From Candidatus Bipolaricaulota bacterium (GTDB lineage: Bacteria; Bipolaricaulota; Bipolaricaulia; Bipolaricaulales; Bipolaricaulaceae), in contig JACIWK010000006.1 of the NCBI GenBank assembly GCA_014360985.1, forward strand, positions 1-64,000: 64,000 bases of DNA. The letters run 5' to 3'. Below the pieces are notes generated by a model that saw only the letters and a list, made by a program, of their open reading frames with translations, was not told the origin of the DNA and ran no database searches. Within the stretch, counting starts at the first letter, position 1, and every line of letters begins with the position of its first letter. The translations under genes were made by a program, and so were the position numbers. Positions 51,938 through 59,669 of this stretch are shown piece by piece.

Positions 51938-52016
51938 AACTAACCCTGACAAGGGCAAACCCACGGGAACGTGGGGACGCAAAGCTACGAACCCAGGACG
52001 GGTAGTCGGGCTGCCA
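51938..52016 (+). promoter_or_regulatory. Cyclic-di-GMP-I (GEMM-I) riboswitch 2, with terminator (predicted ON)
   Basis: GACAAGGGCAAACC, a CCACG-GGAA-CGTGG hairpin (GNRA tetraloop), GGGGACGCAAAGCT, a P3 hairpin ACCC-AGGAC-GGGT, and GTCGGGCTGCCAG form the complete aptamer. The G20-equivalent is G. The 3' strand (CGGGCTGCC, 52007-52015) is also the 5' arm of an intrinsic terminator at 52007-52038. Ligand binding should hold that arm in the aptamer and prevent termination, so the downstream regulator gene should be ON at high c-di-GMP. Confidence 0.9.
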
Positions 52017-52038
52017 GGCAAGGCCGGCAGCCCGTTTT
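52007..52038 (+). terminator. Riboswitch-controlled intrinsic terminator
   Basis: CGGGCTGCC (52007-52015) pairs perfectly with GGCAGCCCG (52026-52034), with an additional GGC/GCC inner pairing, followed by TTTT (52035-52038). The 5' arm is part of the aptamer of riboswitch 2, making the two structures mutually exclusive. Confidence 0.85.
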
Positions 52039-52070
52039 CGTTGGGTGCGGCAAGCAAGGAGGGCAGCGAC

Positions 52071-52394
52071 GTGCAGGTGACGTTGTACTACAACAGCGAG
52101 GACCAGTACCTGTTGGGGCTGGTGGATGGGATCGCCGAGCGCGAGCGTAAATCCCGGTCGGCGGTGATCATGTCCATTCTCGAGGAGTACTTTGAGCGCA
52201 ACAAACGCCTCGGGGAGATCCTCGTGGACTTGAAGGCCATTTCCCCGCAGGATGTCGAACGGGCTCTCCAAGAGCAGAAGAAACCGGGCAACGGAACACG
52301 ACGGCTGGGGGAGATCCTGGTCGAGAAGGGTCTGGTGCGGGATACAATGCTAAAGCGGGCCCTGGTGATTCAGGGCCGGTTCAGCCAAAGTTAG
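52071..52394 (+). CDS. Ribbon-helix-helix / tandem MshEN-motif protein, candidate c-di-GMP-responsive regulator
   Basis: A 107-residue protein. Residues 1-41 (VTLYYNSEDQYLLGL to KSRSAVIMSILEEYF) read like a CopG/Arc ribbon-helix-helix DNA-binding domain. Residues 46-69 (RLGEILVDLKAISPQ...Q) and 78-101 (RLGEILVEKGLVRD...Q) are two copies of the MshEN/T2SSE_N motif RLG-x2-[LVI]2-x2-G-[LVI]2-x4-L-x3-L-x2-Q that binds c-di-GMP; the second copy fits at every position, the first has Lys for Gly. The 8-residue linker is longer than the usual five. GTG 52071 follows AAGGAGGG. Its gene is itself behind a c-di-GMP riboswitch. I know of no described protein with this arrangement. Confidence 0.75.
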   Translation: MQVTLYYNSEDQYLLGLVDGIAERERKSRSAVIMSILEEYFERNKRLGEILVDLKAISPQDVERALQEQKKPGNGTRRLGEILVEKGLVRDTMLKRALVIQGRFSQS

Positions 52395-52410
52395 AAGCAC
52401 GCTAACCAAG

Positions 52411-52493
52411 ACGTACAGAACGCCGAAAAGGTAAACCCGGAGCGATCCGGGGGCGCAAAGCCATGGACCTCCCGTAGGCCGCCAGGCTGCCGA
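52411..52493 (+). promoter_or_regulatory. Cyclic-di-GMP-I (GEMM-I) riboswitch 3, upstream of the large surface protein
   Basis: AAAAGGTAAACC, a CCCGGA-GCGA-TCCGGG hairpin (GNRA tetraloop), GGGGGCGCAAAGCC, a P3 hairpin, and AGGCTGCCGA make up a GEMM-I aptamer, somewhat more divergent than the other two (GGTAAACC instead of GGCAAACC). The G20-equivalent is still G. There is no terminator. The ribosome-binding site AGGAGGGG (52503-52510) is 10 nt downstream, and CCTCC inside P3 (52468-52472) could pair with its GGAGG when the aptamer is unfolded; this would give translational ON control by c-di-GMP (inference). Confidence 0.82.
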
Positions 52494-52513
52494 AGCACAA
52501 GCAGGAGGGGACC

Positions 52514-55500
52514 ATGGCGAATCGAGGGTGCTTGCTGGGTACATCCAGGGTTGTCCTGACCGTTGCCTGTTCAGCCATTGCCATCGCCGCCCTTTGGGCG
52601 CCTACAGCGACGGCACAGGGTTGGCCTTACTGCATTGGGAACTGCAACGCTAAGGACGTGGCCGTTGAGCGGCTCTACCTGGCGAACGTCAGCTACGTCA
52701 ACGGCGTGCTCTCAGCGGATGTGTACGTGGACTTCAAAGTGACCGCTGCTGACAGATACTGCGTCCTCATCGCAATCGGCTTCTCTGCGTCGAGCGGTTG
52801 CCCGAACGTTCAGACTGTCTGGCGGATGTTTGGTGACCTTCCCCAAGGGGCGTACATAGGCCAGTACGTTGGCCGGATTAGCGTCGCGGGCAATCAGTTG
52901 TGGGTTTGCCGGCAGTTTGCTGAGTGGAGGAATCAGGTAAGTCCAGGTGGATGTCCCACGGGGGACTGCAACCTGTACTCGGTCGGCTCCAAGTGCTGGG
53001 AGTCGACTGGCGGGCCCTACATCGTATACGAGGTAGAAGACCCCAGACTGTCGATCCAGAAGAAGACGAACGGGGTGGATGCCGATACGCCGCCGGGGCC
53101 GATGGTGCTGGCGGGGTCCACCGTCACCTGGACGTACGAGGTGACGAACACGGGGAACGTGACGTTGACTGACGTGGTCGTGACCGACGATAAGGCAGGA
53201 CCGATCGGGACGATCCCGACGTTGGCCCCGGGAGCGAGCGCGACCCTGACGAAGATGGGGGTAGCGGAAGCGGGGCAGTACGCGAACGTAGGGACCGCAA
53301 CGACAACCTACAACGGGCAGACAGTGAGCGATACGGATCCCAGCCACTATGTGGGAGTAGACGGGTACATCACGATCACGCCAGGGTCGGCGACGAACGA
53401 GGTGGGTGACCCGCACACGTTCTTGATCACGGCGTACGCGCAAGGGGCGGCCCCCAGTGGGTGGAGCTTGGCCTACACGGTGATGCCGAGTCCGTCCAGC
53501 GTGAGCCTGAGTGGGCCAACGGTGGCCTTGGATGGGATGAGCGCCACCTGGAACTTGACGATCAACCACCCCTCACCAGCCGTGTTCACGGCGTCGGCCA
53601 CGGTCGCGATGACGTTCACGGGCGGAACCCAAGTCGTGCGGACCACGAACGGGTCCTCCCCCAACAGCGCCCCGGCCACCAAGTCCTACGAGTACCGCCA
53701 GGCGAAGATCGACCTTACCCCGGGCTCGGACACGAACGAGGTCGGGGAGGACCACGTCATCACGGCAACGGTGCGGGTATGGAACGGGACGAGCTGGGTC
53801 GTGCCTCCCAACGGCGGATCGGTCACGTTCTCCATCGCCTCGGACACCACCGGCACCGCCGCGATCGTGTCCACGAACCCCGCCCCGATCTCGGGCGGGA
53901 CGGCCCAGGTCACCATCCGCGCCACGAACCCAGGCCTGGTGAAGGTCCACGCGGTAGCGGACGTCTTGGGTACGGGCACCGTGACCGCCGAGACCGGGGT
54001 TGGCCCAAGCGGCCCCGACGCCGAGAAGATCTACGAGTACCGCCAGGTCAGGATCCGCCTCACCCCGCTTGCGGACACGAACGAGGTGGGCGAGAACCAC
54101 GCGTTCACGGCCACGGTCGAGGTGTACGTGGTCGGCACGGGGTGGGTTGCCGCCCCCGATGGAACCCCGGTCACGTTCAGCTTCGTCACGAACCCGATCG
54201 GGGCCACGTTCGTGGGGCCGAGCTCGACGACAACGAGCGGCGGCCAGGCTCAGGGGACGATCACCGCCACCCAGCCTGGAACCGTGACGGTGAAGGCCCA
54301 GGCCACGGTGGGGTCCCTCACCGTGGAAACAAACGGGTCCGGTGAGAACAGCGCCCCGGCCACCAAGTCCTACGAGTACCGCCAGGCGAAGATCGACCTT
54401 ACCCCGGGCTCGGACACGAACGAGGTCGGGGAGGACCACGTCATCACGGCAACGGTGCGGGTATGGAACGGGACGAGCTGGGTCGTGCCTCCCAACGGCG
54501 GATCGGTCACGTTCTCCATCGCCTCGGACACCACCGGCACCGCCGCGATCGTGTCCACGAACCCCGCCCCGATCTCGGGCGGGACGGCCCAGGTCACCAT
54601 CCGCGCCACGAACCCAGGCCTGGTGAAGGTCCACGCGGTAGCGGACGTCTTGGGTACGGGCACCGTGACCGCCGAGACCGGGGTTGGCCCAAGCGGCCCC
54701 GACGCCGAGAAGATCTACGAGTACCGCCAGGTCAGGATCCGCCTCACCCCGCTTGCGGACACGAACGAGGTGGGCGAGAACCACGCGTTCACGGCCACGG
54801 TCGAGGTGTACGTGGTCGGCACGGGGTGGGTTGCCGCCCCCGATGGAACCCCGGTCACGTGCAGCTTCGTCACGAACCCGATCGGGGCCACGTTCGTGGG
54901 GCCGAGCTCGACGACAACGAGCGGCGGCCAGGCTCAGGGGACGATCACCGCCACCCAGCCTGGAACCGTGACGGTGAAGGCCCAGGCCACGGTGGGGTCC
55001 CTCACCGTGGAAACAAACGGGTCCGGTGAGAACAGCGCCCCGGCCACCAAGTCCTACGTGGACGCCAGGATCAGCGTGACCCCGCTGGAGTCAGTGAACC
55101 CGGTAGGCACGAACCACACCGTAACCGCGCTTGTGGAGATCAACTCCGGAGCAGGCTGGGTGCCGGTGCCGAATGGAACGCCGGTCGTGTTCACGCTTCT
55201 CAACAACACCGCCGGAGCTACGTTTGTGCCAGCATCGACCACGTCGACCACGGGCGGGCAGGCCTCGGTGACCGTGTTCTCATCGAACCCTGGTGGTGTC
55301 GTCATCCGGGCGACGGCGGACATGACTGTGGCAGGCTTGGCGCTGCAGCGGGCGACCGGGTCCGGTGGCCTGAACGGGTCGGACGCCGTCAAGAACTGGG
55401 TCCGGAACAACGAGCCGCCCACGGCGGAGAGCCTATCTCTGGTGACGTGCCGGAACACGCCCCTCGCCTTCTCCCTCTGGGGCAGCGACCCCGACCTGAA

Positions 55501-57259
55501 CCCGGCGGATCCGGCGTCGCATCCGCTGACGTTCGCGATCATCGGGGCACCGACCTACGGCGCGGTGAGCGGAGACCTGAGTGCTGTCAAGTACAGCGCG
55601 CCGCACAACGCGGCGGTGGACGTGGTGTACACACCGCAGCTTGACTTCCTGGGGACCGACTTCATCGCGTATACCGTCACGGATCCCACCGGCACGTTCG
55701 CCGTGGGAAGGATCCAGATCATGGTGGTCGACTGCGGGGAGGAGATCGCCGGTGGAGGCGGCGCCCTTGGCCCGCGGATCGTGATCAACGAGGTCGCCTG
55801 GGGCGGCACGGAAGCCGATCCAATGCACGAATGGATTGAACTCTACAGTTCGTTTGATGAGCCGCTGGACCTCACGGGGTGGACCCTCCGCTGGCAGCGC
55901 AAGCAGCCGGCGACGATGCTCGACCAGTACGTGAAGGTCGTGGCGCTCCGCGGGACGATTGCCCCCTACGGGTTCTACCTCATGGAGCGCCGCACCGACG
56001 ACGTGGTGAGCGACATCGAGGCCGACCTCATCTATGACGAGGTAGGACCGATTGTGATCAGCGAGATCGCGTGGGGCGGCACGCCGGCGAGCGCCGACGA
56101 CCAGTGGATCGAGCTCCTCAACGTGACGGAGCGAGAGGTGGACCTCACGGGGTGGAGCTTGCGCTGGCGGCTGGCCCGGCCTGTTACCCCCGCCGATGAG
56201 GCATGGAAGGTGGTCGAGCTACGGGGGACCGTCCCCGCCCAGTCAACGTACCTCTTGAAGCGGGGGACAGAGTTGGTGATCGGGGACGTACCGGCAGACC
56301 TGATCTACCATGCGGCCCTCGATCCGAGGGGCGAGGTGCTGGAGCTCCTCGACTCCACGGGGAAGGTTGTGGATACAGCCAACGCCGACCGGAGCGGTGT
56401 CGGTGGATGGGCAGCCGGGTATGGGCTTGACGGTGCCCTGCCGCACGCGACGATGGAACGGGTGAACCCCTTCGACATGGACCATGAACTCAACTGGCGG
56501 CCCAACACAGGGGTGCTCAGCTGCGGGCACGACCGAGGGGGCAACGCTCTGACTGCATCACCGCGGTCCGTGAACGAGCAAATCCTGTTCTGGGCCTACC
56601 CAGGTGTCGATCCGGCGGAGTTCCCCGCGGACCTGGTGACGCTCCCGTTCACCCTGGAGCTCTCCAACCTAGGAGAAGTTCTGGAGCTCGTGGATCCGCT
56701 GGGGAGGATCGTGGACACCGCCAACGCGGACAACCCCCACCGGGACGGCTGGGCGGCGGGTTACGGTCTCTACGGGGCACAGCAGTTCGCAACTATGGAA
56801 CGGGTCGATCCCTCGCTCCCCGATCTCGACGAACATTGGGACCCCAACCGGTACATTGTGATCAACGGCCTCGACGCGCAAGAGGTGTGCCTCGTGGCCA
56901 CGGCCCGGGCAACGAACGAGCCAGTGGTGATCGGGCATATCTCAGATCAAGCATTGCAGGTCGTCCGCCGTGGTGAGCTGCTCACGATCGCTGTGGTGGC
57001 GCCAGCCCTTTGCGACGAGGTTCCGTGCCTTCCGCATGCTGTCCTCACCCAGGCCGATGAGGTGGCCGGCGGAGCGGGGGCGGCGCTGCCCGAGGAGACC
57101 ATCGCGCGCGCACTGATGGGGAAGCGCGTCGGCCGCACGGACAACTTCCTGTTCCAGGTGTCGACGGCAGACCTCGAGCCAGGGAAGTACCGCTTGTGGA
57201 TCTCCCTCGGTGAGGGGCTGCTCCGTGTGGTGGCGTTCGAGGTGGTGCCCAGCCAGTAG
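52514..57259 (+). CDS. Giant secreted multidomain surface protein (adhesin-like)
   Basis: A 1581-residue exported protein. Signal peptide 1-35; a unique Cys-containing domain (36-175); a DUF11 domain (178-285; WTYEVTNTGNVTLTDVVVTD); an Ig-like module (285-382); two nearly identical 228-residue units, each with two invasin/Ig-like modules (383-610, 611-838); another module (839-955); a cadherin-like module (966-1074; TPQLDFLGTDFIAYTVTD); two lamin-tail-like domains (about 1089-1270; INEVAWGGTEADPMHEWIELY and ISEIAWGG-ADDQWIELLN); two ELLDSTGKVVDTANAD / ELVDPLGRIVDTANAD segments; and a C-terminal domain. No sortase or transmembrane anchor is seen. ATG 52514 follows riboswitch 3. An adhesion or matrix role is inference. 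Confidence 0.85.
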   Translation: MANRGCLLGTSRVVLTVACSAIAIAALWAPTATAQGWPYCIGNCNAKDVAVERLYLANVSYVNGVLSADVYVDFKVTAADRYCVLIAIGFSASSGCPNVQTVWRMFGDLPQGAYIGQYVGRISVAGNQLWVCRQFAEWRNQVSPGGCPTGDCNLYSVGSKCWESTGGPYIVYEVEDPRLSIQKKTNGVDADTPPGPMVLAGSTVTWTYEVTNTGNVTLTDVVVTDDKAGPIGTIPTLAPGASATLTKMGVAEAGQYANVGTATTTYNGQTVSDTDPSHYVGVDGYITITPGSATNEVGDPHTFLITAYAQGAAPSGWSLAYTVMPSPSSVSLSGPTVALDGMSATWNLTINHPSPAVFTASATVAMTFTGGTQVVRTTNGSSPNSAPATKSYEYRQAKIDLTPGSDTNEVGEDHVITATVRVWNGTSWVVPPNGGSVTFSIASDTTGTAAIVSTNPAPISGGTAQVTIRATNPGLVKVHAVADVLGTGTVTAETGVGPSGPDAEKIYEYRQVRIRLTPLADTNEVGENHAFTATVEVYVVGTGWVAAPDGTPVTFSFVTNPIGATFVGPSSTTTSGGQAQGTITATQPGTVTVKAQATVGSLTVETNGSGENSAPATKSYEYRQAKIDLTPGSDTNEVGEDHVITATVRVWNGTSWVVPPNGGSVTFSIASDTTGTAAIVSTNPAPISGGTAQVTIRATNPGLVKVHAVADVLGTGTVTAETGVGPSGPDAEKIYEYRQVRIRLTPLADTNEVGENHAFTATVEVYVVGTGWVAAPDGTPVTCSFVTNPIGATFVGPSSTTTSGGQAQGTITATQPGTVTVKAQATVGSLTVETNGSGENSAPATKSYVDARISVTPLESVNPVGTNHTVTALVEINSGAGWVPVPNGTPVVFTLLNNTAGATFVPASTTSTTGGQASVTVFSSNPGGVVIRATADMTVAGLALQRATGSGGLNGSDAVKNWVRNNEPPTAESLSLVTCRNTPLAFSLWGSDPDLNPADPASHPLTFAIIGAPTYGAVSGDLSAVKYSAPHNAAVDVVYTPQLDFLGTDFIAYTVTDPTGTFAVGRIQIMVVDCGEEIAGGGGALGPRIVINEVAWGGTEADPMHEWIELYSSFDEPLDLTGWTLRWQRKQPATMLDQYVKVVALRGTIAPYGFYLMERRTDDVVSDIEADLIYDEVGPIVISEIAWGGTPASADDQWIELLNVTEREVDLTGWSLRWRLARPVTPADEAWKVVELRGTVPAQSTYLLKRGTELVIGDVPADLIYHAALDPRGEVLELLDSTGKVVDTANADRSGVGGWAAGYGLDGALPHATMERVNPFDMDHELNWRPNTGVLSCGHDRGGNALTASPRSVNEQILFWAYPGVDPAEFPADLVTLPFTLELSNLGEVLELVDPLGRIVDTANADNPHRDGWAAGYGLYGAQQFATMERVDPSLPDLDEHWDPNRYIVINGLDAQEVCLVATARATNEPVVIGHISDQALQVVRRGELLTIAVVAPALCDEVPCLPHAVLTQADEVAGGAGAALPEETIARALMGKRVGRTDNFLFQVSTADLEPGKYRLWISLGEGLLRVVAFEVVPSQ
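53663..55030 (+). repeat. Tandem duplication, 2 x 684 bp, within the surface protein gene
   Basis: Two direct copies (53663-54346 and 54347-55030) each encode 228 residues in frame. The only difference found by eye is T versus G at the base near 54178/54862, changing Phe to Cys (PVTFSF versus PVTCSF). A third copy begins (about 27 bp) and then diverges. Near-identity at synonymous sites implies very recent duplication or gene conversion. Copy number may vary between strains or be collapsed in assemblies. Confidence 0.95.
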
Positions 57260-57284
57260 CGGGTTCGCCGAAGGCGCCCAAGAG

Positions 57285-57315
57285 AAGGGCCCGGCCGTCT
57301 GCCCGGGCCCTTTTT
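57285..57315 (+). terminator. Intrinsic terminator after the surface protein gene
   Basis: AAGGGCCCGG (57285-57294) and CCGGGCCCTT (57303-57312) form a perfect 10-bp stem with an 8-nt loop, continuing into TTTTT. It ends the riboswitch-controlled unit and, with weaker T content, may also serve the facing gene that stops at 57334. Confidence 0.9.
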
Positions 57316-57333
57316 CACTGGACGCGCAGGGTC

Positions 57334-58758
57334 CTAGAACAGAGCCTTCCAGCCCATGGTGAGGACCCACGTCTTCGTGGGGTCGTAGAGGTCGACCTCG
57401 CCGACTCGAAGGCCCACGTTGACGAGGACCTCCCGCGACACGGGGAAGAAGAGAACGAAGTTGCCCATCCCAAACCCGAAAAGGTTCCCCCCCCCGCGCT
57501 TGAAGTACAAGGAGATCTGGAATCGACCGGGATTCCCACAGCACGGAACCACGGGCCCTTCGAGCTGCCACAGTTCGAAGAACTGAGAACCCGTGACCGC
57601 GGAGTCCTTGGCGGGGTTGAACGAGGTCCGGAGCCGAAGGGTGTACCCGGGGGGAACGTCACACTTGATCTCCATCCCGTAGAGATCGAAACCACTCAGC
57701 CCGAATCCCGTCTCCGGCATCGCCAAGGCCACGAGCGGCTTAACACAGGCAACGAAGCCCGAGGTCACGCGCAGCGTTGGCTCCAGCTTCTTCTCATCCA
57801 CAGTGAACATGACCTTGACGTCGAAGAACGTGCGGATGCTCCCGCAGCCGGGGCATGGGATCTCGATGTCCTTGACAAGGAAGGAGAGGAACTCAAACCC
57901 GCCCTTGTTCTGCACGAATTCTAGTTCCCAGTTGGTGGGGCACCCCTCACAGAGCCATGGCCCCCTCAGGGTAAGGCGCTGCTCGCCAAACGTGGGGGTG
58001 AGGGTGACGAACGTGGTTCGGCTGTCGAACGTGATCGGGCCCAGCTCCCCCTGAACCTGAAGCGCAACGTAGGACGCTGTCTGGGGGTCAGCACCCGAGT
58101 AGTAGAAGGTGGAGATCCAGGTTACCCCCAGGACCGTCGTGCGCGCGTCCACGGTCCACGAGCGAAGGGCCGACACCGTGGGATCGAAGTCGAGGGTCGA
58201 CGTGATCGGAAGACGCCATGATGTGGGCCAACTCCCCTCCAGCGCGATGGACGTCTTGCTCACGAGCGAAGTGAAGGCGGTGTCGGTCCAAGTAGCTCGG
58301 AAGCTCTGCTCAAGGTAGGAGAACCGGCCCCGAACTTCGATCAAGGACCGGTACCCTTCCCAAGCGAAGGTCGGTCCGGACCAGACGAGTTCCCCCTCGG
58401 AGATCAAGGCGAACGGCCCGATCGTCGTCTCAGGCGCCAGGACCACCAACTGGACGGTTCCCAGGTCCCATCCGCCCGTCTCCGTCTGAACCAAGTAGTG
58501 CACCCAGTCGGTCCCGATGAACCCCGGTTCCGGGAGGTAGGTGAGGTTGGGGGGGATGCCCACGAGGACCCCATTGGCCGGCAGCTGGAGGACGGTGTAC
58601 AGGAGGTCGAGATCCCCCTCGCCGAGGAGGAACGGGGTGGGCGTGCCGCTCAGAACGAACACGACCTGCATGGGAGCGAGGGGGACCTGGGCCCCCCACC
58701 CAAGGACAGCGACGGCCAACAGCCCCATCAGTCCGATGCTTCTCACTCCTTGCCCCAT
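57334..58758 (-). CDS. Secreted protein with cadherin-like N-domain and barrel-like C-part
   Basis: A 474-residue exported protein: signal peptide (about 1-23), a cadherin-like module (about 25-110) with LTYLPEPGFIGTDWVHYLV, then about 350 residues of alternating hydrophobic and polar strands ending WVLTMGWKALF. The terminal aromatic residue and strand pattern suggest an outer-membrane barrel or a related beta-rich surface protein. Four Cys pairs (CEGC, CPGC, CC) are unusual for a barrel. ATG 58758 lies 8 bp after AGGAGG and overlaps the stop of the upstream gene (TGATG). Function unknown. Confidence 0.65.
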   Translation of the reverse strand: MGQGVRSIGLMGLLAVAVLGWGAQVPLAPMQVVFVLSGTPTPFLLGEGDLDLLYTVLQLPANGVLVGIPPNLTYLPEPGFIGTDWVHYLVQTETGGWDLGTVQLVVLAPETTIGPFALISEGELVWSGPTFAWEGYRSLIEVRGRFSYLEQSFRATWTDTAFTSLVSKTSIALEGSWPTSWRLPITSTLDFDPTVSALRSWTVDARTTVLGVTWISTFYYSGADPQTASYVALQVQGELGPITFDSRTTFVTLTPTFGEQRLTLRGPWLCEGCPTNWELEFVQNKGGFEFLSFLVKDIEIPCPGCGSIRTFFDVKVMFTVDEKKLEPTLRVTSGFVACVKPLVALAMPETGFGLSGFDLYGMEIKCDVPPGYTLRLRTSFNPAKDSAVTGSQFFELWQLEGPVVPCCGNPGRFQISLYFKRGGGNLFGFGMGNFVLFFPVSREVLVNVGLRVGEVDLYDPTKTWVLTMGWKALF

Positions 58759-59507
58759 CACCAACCTCCTTGTTCCTCCGCGAGACCGGCGGAGGCGAGA
58801 TGGATCGCTTCGCTCGGGATGCCCTTTACCGATACGAGGAAGGAGAACGCCTGTTGTCCCTTGACCACGGTGAGGAAGTACGATCCTGGGGCGGTAGGTG
58901 CCGTTACGCGCAGCCAACCGCGGGGATCCCAGGCCCAGGAGGCAGGGCGGAGGGCCGTCCCCTCCCCCTCGAACCGGGACAGGCTCACCCACGCCACGCT
59001 TCCCTGCAGCGGAAGGAGTACCGGGAACTCCTGCCCGGCTGAGAACGGTCCCCCCGCCTGGGTGAAGATGTACCACACCTGGACCCCTTCACTGGCCAGG
59101 CGCGTGGCGAGGTCGGCCAGCCCGACGTTGGGCATCGATCGCGCCTCCGGACCAATCCAATGGGTCGTGATTCCCGGGGCCACCCGCAGCCGGACCATCC
59201 CCACGTCCAGTGCCCCGTAGGGATCGGCCACAGCAAACGTGAACCCATCCGTTCCGACGAACCCCGGTTCGGGGATGTAGGTCAACTCGGGGCCCGTGCC
59301 CTCGAGTCGACCGTGGTGGAGTCCCCCGAGAATGGAGAAGATCAGAGTATCCCCATCCGGGTCCGTTGCGGGGAGCATCAGCGAGGTCGGGGTGCCCGGG
59401 AGGACATCCACCACCAAGGGCTCAGCCCGCGGCGCGCGGTTTCCTGCGAGAGCGACCACCCCGAGCCCCGCCATGATCGCACATATCGCGAAGGCTCGTA
59501 TCCACAT
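58758..59507 (-). CDS. Secreted protein with cadherin-like N-terminal module
   Basis: A 249-residue exported protein: signal peptide (1-21), a cadherin-like module (about 25-110; LPATDPDGDTLIF, LTYIPEPGFVGTDGFTFAV), and a beta-rich C-terminal domain of about 130 residues that I do not recognise (VWYIFTQAGGPFSAGQEF; PASWAWDPRGWLRVTAPTAP). It is co-transcribed with the next gene, which carries the same N-terminal module, and both face the c-di-GMP-controlled surface protein that has a related module. A partner or surface-binding role is inference. Confidence 0.65.
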   Translation of the reverse strand: MWIRAFAICAIMAGLGVVALAGNRAPRAEPLVVDVLPGTPTSLMLPATDPDGDTLIFSILGGLHHGRLEGTGPELTYIPEPGFVGTDGFTFAVADPYGALDVGMVRLRVAPGITTHWIGPEARSMPNVGLADLATRLASEGVQVWYIFTQAGGPFSAGQEFPVLLPLQGSVAWVSLSRFEGEGTALRPASWAWDPRGWLRVTAPTAPGSYFLTVVKGQQAFSFLVSVKGIPSEAIHLASAGLAEEQGGW

Positions 59508-59669
59508 GGGCCGATACTCGGCCGCGGGAGGGCCCACCAAGATGGCAGTTGCGCAGACCGGCGGGGAAGCCCGCGGCCCGGACGAGGGCGTCTGGTCCGT
59601 GATGTGAGCTACGTTCCCCGGTCACCACCAGGGCGCGTCCCCCGCGAACCCTACTGGAACGTCGACGCG

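Noticed and set aside
50721..52493. cGAMP (GEMM-Ib) rather than c-di-GMP as the riboswitch ligand
   Set aside because: The position equivalent to G20 is G in all three aptamers; cGAMP-selective members usually have A there. Still worth testing.
53573..54784. A 403-codon antisense frame across the adhesin repeats
   Set aside because: It is a by-product of the tandem duplication and GC-rich codon usage; the sense strand has signal peptide, domains and a ribosome-binding site.
59508..59600. A possible fourth c-di-GMP riboswitch upstream of the 249-residue cadherin-like protein (minus strand)
   Set aside because: There is a GCGGG hairpin, a CGCAA-CT-GCC string and CGGCCGA, but no GGGCAAACC and no GNRA-capped P2; the likeness is too weak.
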